From Oscillospiraceae bacterium (GTDB lineage: Bacteria > Bacillota > Clostridia > Oscillospirales > Oscillospiraceae): 64,000 bases of DNA. The position numbers and the translations under genes were made by a program. Each line of letters begins with the position of its first letter. Position 1 is the first letter of the stretch. The stretch covers positions 1 to 64,000 of the forward strand of contig SVMF01000003.1 in assembly GCA_015067565.1 (NCBI GenBank). Reading direction: 5' to 3'. This document shows positions 53,189-61,586 of the stretch, one piece after another. Below the pieces are notes generated by a model. The model was given only the letters and a program-made list of their open reading frames with translations, had not been told where the DNA came from and ran no database searches.

Positions 53189-53222
53189 AACCGCCCGTTG
53201 TCTTTAGACAACGGGCGGTTTT
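53189..53222. terminator. Bidirectional terminator between chrA and ade
   Basis: A 14-bp perfect stem (AACCGCCCGTTGTC / GACAACGGGCGGTT) with loop TTTA lies between convergent genes and has TTTT on the right and AA on the left. Confidence 0.88.
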
Positions 53223-53227
53223 ATGTA

Positions 53228-54961
53228 TCAGACATACTGCTGCTTGATGACATCAATGACACCACGAGTGGTCAGGCGCAGCGTCGGAATGACCGGCAGC
53301 GACATGAACGACAGCGTCATGAACGGGTCAATGCCCCGGGCAACGCCGAGCTCGAACGCCTGTTCCTTGGCATTTTCCAGCTTGTCATTGATGGTGACCA
53401 AATCATCATCGGTCATCAGACCTGCGATCTCCAGAACCACATCACCGAGCACCTTGCCACCATCGACGACAGTAATGCCGCCACGGTTTTCCACAATGCG
53501 GTTGACTGCGAAGGCCATATCCTCCTCATTCGTGCCGACAACAATGATGTTGTGCGAGTCGTGGGAGATGGAGGTTGCAACCGCACCGGTCTTCAGACCA
53601 TAGCCCTGGATGTAGCCCAGACCGATATGGCCGGTGTTCTTATGACGTTCAATCACAGCAATCTTCAGAATATCCTTCTCAAGGTCAATCTCGGTTGCAT
53701 AGCCGTTATCGGTCGAGATAATCTCACCTGCGACCAGGCCGATGACACCACGCGGACGCTCATCATGGAAGTCCTTTGCGCTCAAATGCGCCACATGGAA
53801 AGTATCGTGTGCACGCTCGTCGAGATATCCCTCGATCACGGGAGCCTCAAACGGCTGAACCTCGCCGTTCTTGCAGGTCATGATACCCTTCTTGAATACC
53901 ATTTCGACGTTGAAGTTTTCAAAGTTGTCAATGATCGCAAAGTCTGCCAGATAGCCGGGAGCGATGGCACCACGGTTGTTGAGCGCAAAGTATCGGGCGG
54001 TATTGTGGCTTGCGACCTTGACAGCAACGATGGGATCGACACCGTAGCCGATAGCCTTCTTGATGATGTAGTCGATGTGACCCTTCTCCAGCAGATCACT
54101 CGGGTGCTTGTCATCGGTGCAGAACATACAGCGGTCATAGTACGGCTGCTTGAGCAGATCGACCAGGCCTTCGAGATTTCTTGCCGCTGTGCCGTCACGG
54201 ACCATGATGAACTGGCCATTGCGGATCTTGCGCATGGCATCTTCCGTGTCCGAGCATTCGTGATCGGAATAGACACCGACGGCAACATAAGCCGCCAGAT
54301 CCTTGCCTTCGATGCCGGGTGCATGTCCGTCGATCTTCTTGTGATGTGCCTGTGCAGCGATGATTTTCTCCAGGACCTCCTTGTCTCCGCCCATAACGCC
54401 GGGGAAGTTCATCATCTCGGCAAGTCCCTGCACACGGCCATGGTCGTAGAACGAGTCAATGGCACGGTAGTCCAGATTTGCACCTGCCTCGTCCAGCGGA
54501 GTTGCCGGAACGCAGCTCGGGAGCATGAAGCGCACATCAATGGGAAGTCCCTCGGTGGCCTGCAGCATATAGTCGATGCCGTCGGTACCCATGACATTGG
54601 TGATCTCGTGCGGATCGGTGATGACGGTGGTGGTGCCGTGCGGAACGACGGCGCGGGCAAACTCCTTCGGAGCCGCCAGCGAGGACTCCAGATGGATATG
54701 TGCATCGATGAAGCCGGGGCAGACGATCTTGCCGGAGACATCGATCTCCTGCTCGCCGTCATAATTACCCATACCGACGATCTGGCCCTTGGCAACGGCG
54801 ATGTCGCCCTGGCACAGCTCGTTGGAGAACACATTAACATAGGTCGCATTCTTCAGAACAAGGTCCGCCTTGCGACGGCCCATGGCAACATCGACAAGAT
54901 ACTGCTTCTTCATCACCTTGCGCTGGATCCTTGCGGCATAGCTTTCTTTGGAAGCGGACAT
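53228..54961 (-). CDS. ade: Adenine deaminase
   Basis: A 577-residue amidohydrolase-type adenine deaminase giving hypoxanthine and ammonia. The metal site is at FIDAHIHLESS, with HGTTTVITDPHEI and DGHAPGIEGKDL downstream, and the C-terminal domain has IGLVAGEIIST and SHDSHNIIVVG. Length is normal. The start at 54961 follows AAAGGATGG. It feeds purine salvage or nitrogen release; no other purine gene is adjacent. Confidence 0.94.
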   Translation of the reverse strand: MSASKESYAARIQRKVMKKQYLVDVAMGRRKADLVLKNATYVNVFSNELCQGDIAVAKGQIVGMGNYDGEQEIDVSGKIVCPGFIDAHIHLESSLAAPKEFARAVVPHGTTTVITDPHEITNVMGTDGIDYMLQATEGLPIDVRFMLPSCVPATPLDEAGANLDYRAIDSFYDHGRVQGLAEMMNFPGVMGGDKEVLEKIIAAQAHHKKIDGHAPGIEGKDLAAYVAVGVYSDHECSDTEDAMRKIRNGQFIMVRDGTAARNLEGLVDLLKQPYYDRCMFCTDDKHPSDLLEKGHIDYIIKKAIGYGVDPIVAVKVASHNTARYFALNNRGAIAPGYLADFAIIDNFENFNVEMVFKKGIMTCKNGEVQPFEAPVIEGYLDERAHDTFHVAHLSAKDFHDERPRGVIGLVAGEIISTDNGYATEIDLEKDILKIAVIERHKNTGHIGLGYIQGYGLKTGAVATSISHDSHNIIVVGTNEEDMAFAVNRIVENRGGITVVDGGKVLGDVVLEIAGLMTDDDLVTINDKLENAKEQAFELGVARGIDPFMTLSFMSLPVIPTLRLTTRGVIDVIKQQYV

Positions 54962-55112
54962 GGTAAAACCATCCTTTCATGTCATTATTTTATATATGAT
55001 ACCACAAAGCGAATGGTTTTTCCACTTGTGAAAATACACAAAATTTCATATTGATTTTTGTTGCCGTCGGCATTCGGCTGTGGTATAATACACACAAAAA
55101 GGGGGTTCTGCC

Positions 55113-55658
55113 ATGAAAACGCTGCTGCATATGTGCTGTGCACCGTGCGCCAACCAATGCATTGAGGTCTTGCAGACCGACGGCATCGAGGTGACCGGTT
55201 TTTGGTATAATCCGAATATTCATCCGTTCACCGAATACCGCGCCAGACGAAACTGTCTGCGCGAATATACCGAATCGATCGGTCTTCACCTTTTGGAACA
55301 GGACGAATACGCCCTGCGGCCGTTTGTCCGCGAGGTAGCCGCAGATATCGCCGGCCGCTGCGTCAAATGCTACGAAATGCGCTTGTTTTCTGCGGCAAAA
55401 ACCGCAAAAGAGGGCGGTTTTGACAGCTTTACCTCGTCGCTCTTCATCAGTCCCTATCAGAATCATGACCTGATGCGCGAAACGGCCGAGCGTGCCGCCA
55501 AGGAGTTCGGGGTAGACTTTTTGTACCGTGATTTCCGTCCCTATTTCCGCGCAGGGCAGGAAAAGGCACGGGAGCTGGGAATGTATATCCAAAAATATTG
55601 CGGCTGCGTCTTCTCCGAGGAGGAGCGCTATCTCAAGCCAAGCCGCCGCATCGACTAA
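55113..55658 (+). CDS. queH: Epoxyqueuosine reductase QueH
   Basis: A 181-residue protein of the QueH (DUF208) family, the non-cobalamin replacement for QueG in the last step of queuosine synthesis. Cysteine pairs for the metal/cluster site lie in HMCCAPCANQC, GRCVKCYEMRL and KYCGCVFSEEERY. AAAGGGGG precedes the ATG. It stands alone and converges with, and overlaps by four bases, the minus-strand small gene at 55655. Confidence 0.93.
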   Translation: MKTLLHMCCAPCANQCIEVLQTDGIEVTGFWYNPNIHPFTEYRARRNCLREYTESIGLHLLEQDEYALRPFVREVAADIAGRCVKCYEMRLFSAAKTAKEGGFDSFTSSLFISPYQNHDLMRETAERAAKEFGVDFLYRDFRPYFRAGQEKARELGMYIQKYCGCVFSEEERYLKPSRRID

Positions 55659-55840
55659 TTATCCCCCAGGCACAGATAGATCAGCAGCGTCAGCACGGTC
55701 GGCTGTGAGACCTCGTTGCCCTCGGCTAAAAGGAGCATCAGGATCGCAAGCACCATCAGATCGCCGCTGTCAAGCTTCGGCCGTGTGGCGATCTGCGGCT
55801 TGCTTCTGACCTGCAGATATTTGTGAAACACGGATCTCAC
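55655..55840 (-). CDS. Small membrane protein, third gene of a small-protein cluster
   Basis: 61 residues at most, with a helical hydrophobic segment (GDLMVLAILMLLLAEG) and a second one at the C-terminus (VLTLLIYLCLGDN). No family function known. The frame begins GTG right after the upstream stop codon; a second GTG three codons later is better spaced from AGGTGAG. It likely belongs with the two genes upstream. Confidence 0.6.
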   Translation of the reverse strand: MRSVFHKYLQVRSKPQIATRPKLDSGDLMVLAILMLLLAEGNEVSQPTVLTLLIYLCLGDN

Positions 55841-56176
55841 CTACTTTCCAAACAGACCGCTCTTCATAGCGATACCTGCCAGAGATGACATTTTTGCAAT
55901 CTGGATTGCCCGATCGAGCTTCGCCTGCCGTTCGGGCGCAAGATACGGCCGCAAGGCGCTCAGAAGCGCCTCCTGCCTGCCGTCAGTCTGCTGTGCGTGC
56001 TGCATAAGCTGCATCATCCCCATCAGCATTCCGTCGTCCATGGGTGCCGAAGGCGGTGCGGAGGGCTGCTGCTCCTGCAGGCCAAGAGACTTTGCCATTC
56101 CCATCAGCTGCGAAATGCTCTCAGGGTCATTCAGGATTTGGTTGATGCGATCCTCCAGTCCCTCCGTAATGATCAC
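55841..56176 (-). CDS. Conserved Met-rich protein, second gene of a small-protein cluster
   Basis: 111 residues. It has an amphipathic N-terminus (RINQILNDPESISQLMGMAKSLG), a Gln/Pro/Met-rich middle (MDDGMLMGMMQLMQHAQQTD) and a C-terminal helical part (LLSALRPYLAPERQAKLDRAIQIAKMSSLAG). Proteins with a similar layout are found in many Clostridia, but no function is established. The GTG start abuts the upstream stop codon. Confidence 0.65.
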   Translation of the reverse strand: MIITEGLEDRINQILNDPESISQLMGMAKSLGLQEQQPSAPPSAPMDDGMLMGMMQLMQHAQQTDGRQEALLSALRPYLAPERQAKLDRAIQIAKMSSLAGIAMKSGLFGK

Positions 56177-56389
56177 CTACCTTTCGTTCAGCTTTTTCAG
56201 GAGTGCTTCCGCCTCCTGCGTTTGCAGCGTCGGTTTCAGAGCCTCCTGCGCGGCAGCCATGTTCCCTTGGCGAAAGGCGTTTGCGGCCGTCTGCAGGTTG
56301 CCGTTTTTGGCCAGCATCGCAATCAGCTGCCGACCTTCGGCTGTGCCGAGCACCTGACGGATCTGCTCGGGGGAAAATTTCGTGTCCAT
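56177..56389 (-). CDS. Conserved small helical protein, first gene of a small-protein cluster
   Basis: 70 residues, all helical and without a membrane segment: FSPEQIRQVLGTAEGRQLIAMLAKNG and AANAFRQGNMAAAQEALKPTLQTQEAEALLKKL. GGGAGG stands before the ATG. It is followed without gap by two more small genes. Similar proteins occur in spore-forming Clostridia, but I cannot assign a role. Confidence 0.65.
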   Translation of the reverse strand: MDTKFSPEQIRQVLGTAEGRQLIAMLAKNGNLQTAANAFRQGNMAAAQEALKPTLQTQEAEALLKKLNER

Positions 56390-56453
56390 TCGGATTGCCT
56401 CCCTTTCCGCAATCTAATACAATATATGTAATTCAAGGGAAAAGAGTGACAGT

Positions 56454-56921
56454 ATGAAAATTCTTGTGGTAAGTGACACTCATCGTCAGGTCGAGAAGCT
56501 CGTGATGGCCGTCGAACTCGAAAAACCCGATCTGGTGCTCCATCTGGGCGATCACGATTCCGATGCCATAGCACTCGAGCGTCTGAAACCCAACGTCTGT
56601 GTATGCTATGTCAGGGGCAATTGCGACAGCTTCTCCGATTCCGCCCTGGTTTATCATAGCTGCATCGATGGCGTGAAAATTTTTGCCGCACATGGGCATA
56701 AATATCATGTCAAGAGTGGCCTGCTTTCTTTCACCTACGCAGCCATGGAGGTAGGTGCGCAGGTTGCGCTGTTCGGCCACACGCACATCCCGTATTGTGA
56801 AAAGCGAGGCGAGATGTGGCTGATGAATCCCGGAGCCTGCGGCTCGTACCGAGCCAGCTACGGCCTTGTTGAAATTGAAAATGGCAGCGTGAGCTGCCGC
56901 ATCGTGGAGGGAAATTTATGA
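56454..56921 (+). CDS. YfcE/YsnB-type metallophosphoesterase
   Basis: A 155-residue calcineurin-like phosphoesterase. All five metal-site motifs are seen: SDTHR, LGDHDSD, RGNCD, AAHGHKY and FGHTHIP. Family members hydrolyse phosphodiesters with Mn2+; the natural substrate is not known. It overlaps coaX by four bases (ATGA) and is divergent from the small-protein cluster. Confidence 0.92.
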   Translation: MKILVVSDTHRQVEKLVMAVELEKPDLVLHLGDHDSDAIALERLKPNVCVCYVRGNCDSFSDSALVYHSCIDGVKIFAAHGHKYHVKSGLLSFTYAAMEVGAQVALFGHTHIPYCEKRGEMWLMNPGACGSYRASYGLVEIENGSVSCRIVEGNL

Positions 56922-57685
56922 TCCTTGCAGTAGATATCGGCAATACCAACATCGTTCTGGGCGGCATCGAGGACGGCAAAATTGTCTTCGAGGCCCGTAT
57001 CGCCACCGACCTCATCAAGACCTCGGATCAATACTGCGCCGAGCTCAAGACCATGCTCGCGCTCTTTGAAGTCGATCCGAAAAGCATCGATGGCAGCATC
57101 GTTTCTTCGGTCGTTCCGCCCGTACTCAATTCCTTCAAAACTGCCATTTTGAAGCTCACCGGCAAGAGCTGTCTGGTCGTCGGTCCAGGGATCAAAACCG
57201 GGCTCAACATCCGCATGGATAACCCGAGCGAGGTCGGAAGTGACCTGATCGTTGTGGCCGTGGCCGCAATCGCTGAATACGGAACACCGCTGCTGCTTAT
57301 CGACATGGGAACCGCCACCACGATCACAGCTGTGGATCAAAGTGGCAGCTTCATCGGCGGCTGCATCTGCCCCGGTGTGAAGATTTCCATGGAAGCTCTC
57401 ACCGGCAGAACCGCACAGCTTCCGGGCATCAGCCTGGATGAGCCGAAGGTCGCCATCGGCAAAAATACCCGCGATTGTATGCGCAGCGGTATCATGTTCG
57501 GCGCAGCCGCCATGCTCGACGGTCTGCTCGAGCGTATGCAGGCAGAGTTGGATGCCCCCGCCAAGGTCGTCGCCACAGGCGGCATGGCTCGCTTTGTCGT
57601 TCCGCTTTGCAAGCGTGAGATCATATGCGACCGCCGACTGATGCTCAAGGGTCTCGACCTGCTCTACCGCCGTAATTGCAAATAA
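56918..57685 (+). CDS. coaX: Type III pantothenate kinase
   Basis: A 255-residue ASKHA-fold kinase for the first step of coenzyme A synthesis. Motifs: AVDIGNTNIVLG at the N-terminus, GPGIKTGLNI, DLIVVAVAA, LLIDMGTATTITAV and GCICPGVKISMEAL. Type III enzymes use potassium and resist CoA feedback. It is coupled to the phosphoesterase gene upstream. Confidence 0.95.
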   Translation: MILAVDIGNTNIVLGGIEDGKIVFEARIATDLIKTSDQYCAELKTMLALFEVDPKSIDGSIVSSVVPPVLNSFKTAILKLTGKSCLVVGPGIKTGLNIRMDNPSEVGSDLIVVAVAAIAEYGTPLLLIDMGTATTITAVDQSGSFIGGCICPGVKISMEALTGRTAQLPGISLDEPKVAIGKNTRDCMRSGIMFGAAAMLDGLLERMQAELDAPAKVVATGGMARFVVPLCKREIICDRRLMLKGLDLLYRRNCK

Positions 57686-57721
57686 TCGCAGCCACTTTCG
57701 TATGCCGACCAAATCCACACA

Positions 57722-57770
57722 GATCGCAACCCGTCAAACATTTGCATTTTGACGGGTCGCGATCTTTTTT
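57722..57770 (+). terminator. Terminator of coaX
   Basis: GATCGCAACCCGTCAAA pairs with TTTTGACGGGTCGCGATC and is followed by TTTTTT. The stem sequence resembles the inverted repeat found in the ends of element copies B and C, so it may be a solo end of that family serving as a terminator. Confidence 0.75.
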
Positions 57771-57782
57771 ACACTCTGTTGA

Positions 57783-57804
57783 GCCTTCGCCGTGCGGCGA
57801 AGGC
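57783..57804 (-). terminator. Hairpin after the small membrane protein gene
   Basis: GCCTTCGCC pairs with GGCGAAGGC around GTGC. It lies downstream of the minus-strand gene ending at 57812. There is little T tail. Confidence 0.5.
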
Positions 57805-57811
57805 ACCTATT

Positions 57812-57985
57812 TTACATCGTCGCAAGGAACGCAAAGAGCATCAGAAAAAATCCCGCGCCGATACACAACGTGAGAACGCTGTCCAGCAGCATCCACAGAC
57901 ATTCCCTGCGTTTGCTGCGGCGCTCGCTGCGCTCCGCGGTAACCTGCTGCGGCAGGTAGGGAATCAGGTTGATCATGTTGTTCAT
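57812..57985 (-). CDS. Small membrane protein of unknown function
   Basis: 57 residues. It starts MNNMINLIPYLPQQ, has a basic stretch (ERSERRSKRRECLW) and a C-terminal membrane helix (LLDSVLTLCIGAGFFLMLFAFLA). The start at 57983-57985 follows GGAGAGACGAA; a 17-codon extension upstream is less likely. No family recognised. The region up to the next gene (57986-58224) is AT-rich with no other gene. Confidence 0.55.
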   Translation of the reverse strand: MNNMINLIPYLPQQVTAERSERRSKRRECLWMLLDSVLTLCIGAGFFLMLFAFLATM

Positions 57986-58224
57986 TTCTCGTCTCTCCTT
58001 TGTTTTTTCTTTATCATACCTCCTATACTGTCCCATAAACAGGACTTTGAATTATTTTTTACCCAAATTTTTCTGACATTTTGTCGAAAACATTTCGATC
58101 TTTTTTATGGCTTTGCGCCAAAAACAATTGACCGCCCAAGTCGAAAAAGCGAAAAATTTCTTAAATATTGTTACTTTTTTGTAATTATTTTTGCGATTTT
58201 GCAATGTTACAGAACACTCACCTC

Positions 58225-58253
58225 TTGACGAATAAAAAAATGTCTGTTACAAT
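58225..58253 (+). promoter_or_regulatory. Promoter of the SLH-lysozyme gene
   Basis: TTGACG (58225-58230), a 17-base spacer and TACAAT (58248-58253), 33 bases before the ATG. Confidence 0.75.
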
Positions 58254-58285
58254 AAGATTGACATAATTCCGACAGGAGGAACATT

Positions 58286-60517
58286 ATGAAACGCATATTG
58301 TGCGCCCTCTTGTTGATCGTAAGCCTTCTGCTCAGCCTGATGCTCCCATGTGCGGCATCTGAACGCCTCACAACCAGCCAGGCCGGCATCGCCTTTATCA
58401 ACGAAATGATGAACGGCAGCTACGGTGGTACGCAGCAGCTTGCCTCTGCTGAAAATACGGTCAACAGTTTTATGAAAAGCTACGGCCTCAACCTGCGCCA
58501 GCAACAGTTTGACGCGCTGGTTGATCTGGTCATGGCCTACGGCAGTTACATCCTCACCTCTGGTTACAAGGTCGAAAAGCTCATTGGCTCGGGAAGCTAT
58601 TCCGATCTGGAGCTTGCCAATGCCTTCTGCGCATGGGTCAAGGACGGCACCCAGTTCTCCCAAAGTCGCCTCAATCGCCGTCTGCGTGAGATCAAGCTGT
58701 TCTTATATGACAGCTACGACGGCGTGAGCGACAAAGTCAGCTTCCGCTACGTTATCTACTATCCCAACGGCGGCTCTCTGAATGACAACACCGTGATGTG
58801 CTACACCTGGAACGAGCGCTACAACACGCTCCCCACTGCCTCCCGCAGCGGCAAATATTTTGCAGGCTGGTATACCGCAGCCTCGGGCGGCACGCACCTG
58901 TGCAATTCCGACACTGTCAGCGGCAATCAAAGCGTGTATGCACACTGGGCTGACACGAAGGTCGACAATCCCAACGAAGCCGGCTCCTACGGCAGCAACG
59001 ACGAGCCTCTCAACCTGCGCACGAGCGAGAACTGCATCCAGTTCATCAAGCAGTACGAAGGCTTCAGCAAATATGCCATGTGGGACTATGGCCAGTACTC
59101 CATCGGCTACGGAACGCAGTGCAACCCCGCCGACTATCCCAATGGCATCACTGAGGAAGAGGCCGATTACCTTCTGCGCAAGATGCTCCTCAATTTCGAG
59201 GAAACCGTCGAAAAGCTCGAAACCAAACGCACAAGCGCATTTACACAGCAGCAATTTGATGCACTCGTCAGCTTCACCTTCAATCTGGGCGGCCAGTGGA
59301 TCAGCAGCTCCAATCGCATTTACCAGTATGTTGTAAACGGAAATTATACCGAGCGCGAATTTGTCAATGCCATGGGCAGTTGGGCCAGCGCAGGCGGCAC
59401 GATCCTGACTCCCCTGATGCGCCGCCGCATGGACGAGGCGAATATGTACCTCAATGGCCGCTACGAAAAGGGCAGCACGAAGTATTTCGGTGTTTGCTTC
59501 AAGGGCCTTGAGGGTGTCGAGGAGCGCCGCGTATATTATTATGTAACGGGTGAAGCTCTGCAGTATCTGCCCGGTGCCTCCCGTACCGGCTACCACCTGA
59601 GTGGCTGGTATGACAAGGCTGTCGGCGGCACACGCTACACCATCGATACGATCGCCCCGTCCTACGGCACGGTAACGCTCTATGCCCACTGGGAACCCGG
59701 CGCAGCCGAGCCGCAGCCGACCGAACCACCCACCGAGCCGACCGAACCACCCACCGAGCCGACCGAACCACCCACCGAGCCGCCGACACAACCGACGGAG
59801 CCTCCCACACAGCCGACGGAACCGACAGAGCCCACACAGCCGACGGAACCGACACAGCCGCTGCCTAACGGTAGCTTCTATGATGTTCCGAGTTCAGCCT
59901 GGTACTATGAATATGTCACCGCTGCTGTGAAGGCAGGTCTGTTCGGCGGTGTTAGCGAGACAAAATTTGCCCCCGACAGCAGCATGACACGCGCCATGCT
60001 CGTCACGGTGCTCTACCGTCTGGCAGGCACCCCGACAGCAACTTCCGATATCCCATTTACCGACGTTGTGAGCGGCGAATGGTACGAAAATGCCGTTCGT
60101 TGGGCCTATGAGACCAAGATCGTCAACGGCCTGAGCGAGACTCACTTCGGTGTCAACGGCAATGTGACCCGTGAGCAGCTGACCACGATGCTCTACCGCT
60201 TTGCACAGTATTACGGATGTAATACCTCCGCAAGTGCGGATCTGACCGTTTTCGACGATCGTTGGAAGATCTCAGACTACGCGGTAGAAGCCCTGCAATG
60301 GGCCGTGGCCGAAGGCATTGTCGGCGGAGACGGTGTCAACCTGAATCCGCGTGGCAACGCAACGCGTGCACAGTGTGCCAAGATGATGGTTCTCTTCTCT
60401 GAGCTTTTGGAGAAATACACCCGTCAGGTTGAGCAGCCGCAGCCCATCGAGCCTCCTGAAGGCGCCCCCGAGCTGCCACCCCAAGCACTGCTCCCCAACG
60501 ACGGGGAAGCACCCTGA
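58286..60517 (+). CDS. Secreted SLH-anchored lysozyme with tandem GH24 and InlB_B modules
   Basis: A 743-residue exported protein. Signal peptide 1-24; degenerate GH24 module ~28-145; InlB_B-type module ~150-222 (GKYFAGWYTAASGGTHL); second GH24 module ~247-392; second InlB_B module ~398-469 (GYHLSGWYDKAVGGTRY, VTLYAHWE); Pro/Thr/Glu linker ~472-530 of repeated PTEPPTEP; three SLH modules ~534-705. The second GH24 has Glu258 in QYEGF, Asp267 and Thr277 in IGYGT, suiting an active muramidase; the first keeps the C-terminal helices but not the active-site hairpin. SLH modules bind secondary wall polymers. It has its own promoter and terminator. A cell-wall remodelling or lytic role is inferred. 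Confidence 0.88.
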   Translation: MKRILCALLLIVSLLLSLMLPCAASERLTTSQAGIAFINEMMNGSYGGTQQLASAENTVNSFMKSYGLNLRQQQFDALVDLVMAYGSYILTSGYKVEKLIGSGSYSDLELANAFCAWVKDGTQFSQSRLNRRLREIKLFLYDSYDGVSDKVSFRYVIYYPNGGSLNDNTVMCYTWNERYNTLPTASRSGKYFAGWYTAASGGTHLCNSDTVSGNQSVYAHWADTKVDNPNEAGSYGSNDEPLNLRTSENCIQFIKQYEGFSKYAMWDYGQYSIGYGTQCNPADYPNGITEEEADYLLRKMLLNFEETVEKLETKRTSAFTQQQFDALVSFTFNLGGQWISSSNRIYQYVVNGNYTEREFVNAMGSWASAGGTILTPLMRRRMDEANMYLNGRYEKGSTKYFGVCFKGLEGVEERRVYYYVTGEALQYLPGASRTGYHLSGWYDKAVGGTRYTIDTIAPSYGTVTLYAHWEPGAAEPQPTEPPTEPTEPPTEPTEPPTEPPTQPTEPPTQPTEPTEPTQPTEPTQPLPNGSFYDVPSSAWYYEYVTAAVKAGLFGGVSETKFAPDSSMTRAMLVTVLYRLAGTPTATSDIPFTDVVSGEWYENAVRWAYETKIVNGLSETHFGVNGNVTREQLTTMLYRFAQYYGCNTSASADLTVFDDRWKISDYAVEALQWAVAEGIVGGDGVNLNPRGNATRAQCAKMMVLFSELLEKYTRQVEQPQPIEPPEGAPELPPQALLPNDGEAP

Positions 60518-60526
60518 AATACAAAA

Positions 60527-60550
60527 AGGCTTCTCCCAAAGGAGAAGCCT
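60527..60550 (+). terminator. Terminator of the SLH-lysozyme gene
   Basis: AGGCTTCTCC (60527-60536) pairs with GGAGAAGCCT (60541-60550) around CAAA, with five A before it and no T run after. Element copy C begins two bases later, at CAGAGTGTCAAAAAAG. Confidence 0.7.
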
Positions 60551-60551
60551 C

Positions 60552-60786
60552 CAGAGTGTCAAAAAAGTCGCCAATCGTCAAAATGCTAATTTTTTGACGG
60601 TTGGCGATCTGTGTTCCAATAGACTGTTGTGAATATAACTCTGATATAAGCCAAAAACGCTTTCAATGCTTGCTACGTAAGGCATTTTGACTTACATCGC
60701 AAACCGAGCTCTACCGTACCATCGTACGCCGACGAACTCGGTTTGCTCGTCTTGCCGCCTTTTTGAACTCTGACAGTCTGTCGAAG
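60552..60786. repeat. Dispersed intergenic element, copy C
   Basis: About 235 bases. It starts CAGAGTGTCAAAA, has the inverted repeat CGCCAATCGTCAAAA / TTTTTTGACGGTTGGCG, the stretch GAATATAACTCTGATATAAGCC, then the segment shared with copy A (CATCGCAAACCGAGCTC to CAGTCTGTCGAAG). It is on the opposite strand to copy B. No gene. Confidence 0.8.
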
Positions 60787-60849
60787 AACACACTATTTCA
60801 ATGGATGGTAACCTATATATTGTATCAACCTTATTAAAGGGATAACCTA

Positions 60850-61056
60850 AATCAGGTTTTAGTATTGCGAGGAGCGAAGCGACGTGGCTGCGGCCTGCCC
60901 TTTACGGGTGCAAGCACAAGGTATCGTGGTGCGATGGACATCGGTACTTTGCTCCACTGCGTGGGGCGTGACTTTCTTGTTTCGGCCAAGAAAGGCACCA
61001 AAGAACACGACAAGAGAGAGGCGCTGTAGAAAACCTATCGTTCCGTTGAACGGATC
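60850..61056. repeat. Repeat module related to the tandem units, inverted
   Basis: Read on the minus strand, 60940-61010 (TTTCTTG, CAAGAAAG, CACGCCCCACGCAGTGG) matches the plus-strand stretch at 61392-61450 of the tandem repeat. The block thus carries the same module in inverse orientation. Its left part has the common intergenic motif ATTGCGAGGAGCGAAGCG. Confidence 0.65.
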
Positions 61057-61586
61057 GTTACTGCCAAGCTCGGTTTTCAAGCCGCCCTCTCTCTTGACTC
61101 TCTCCCGGCACGCTGACGCGGATCGTTCCCCTGTGGGGATCGGTTTCGTGATGCGGAATTCTTGCCGCTTTTGCAAGAAAAAAATTTATCAAACTTTATG
61201 AAAATAATTGACAAATTCCAATTGGTCGCTCCGGTTGTCCTCGGCAAAAACGACCACAACGCTGTCACGACGACGCGCAGCGTGCCTGGAGGGGTCATGG
61301 GGAGGGCGGCTCTGCGGCGGGGTAGGCAGTAACAAAACATGAAAAGTTTGAATAGCCGCAGGCTCCAGCGCCTCCCCATGCCTGTTCTTTGGTACCTTTC
61401 TTGCAGGAGCAAGAAAGGTACGCCCCACGCAGTGGAGCAAACTTCCGACTTGTACAGTCGTAATTTTCTTATAAAAACTGCCTACGAGCGCGCCAAGGAT
61501 GTCGCGCGCTACGATATGCGAAAGACGAGACTTCTTGCACAGGGTCACGGCACACCGTGACCCTACAATGACGGGAGCAACGCACC
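61057..61586. repeat. 530-bp tandem repeat, unit 1
   Basis: It starts GTTACTGCCAAGCTCGG and ends GAGCAACGCACC, and is followed at once by unit 2 with only scattered single-base differences. It includes a 13-bp perfect hairpin (GTACCTTTCTTGC, 61392-61404, with its complement at 61409-61421) and the palindrome GGGTCACGG-CACA-CCGTGACCC at 61542-61563, followed by TACAATGA. Open frames inside are not credible genes. Confidence 0.85.

Noticed and set aside
53057..55054. 665-codon plus-strand open frame opposite the adenine deaminase gene
   Set aside because: Shadow of ade; no ribosome site, no known motifs, and it overlaps the end of chrA and a strong terminator.
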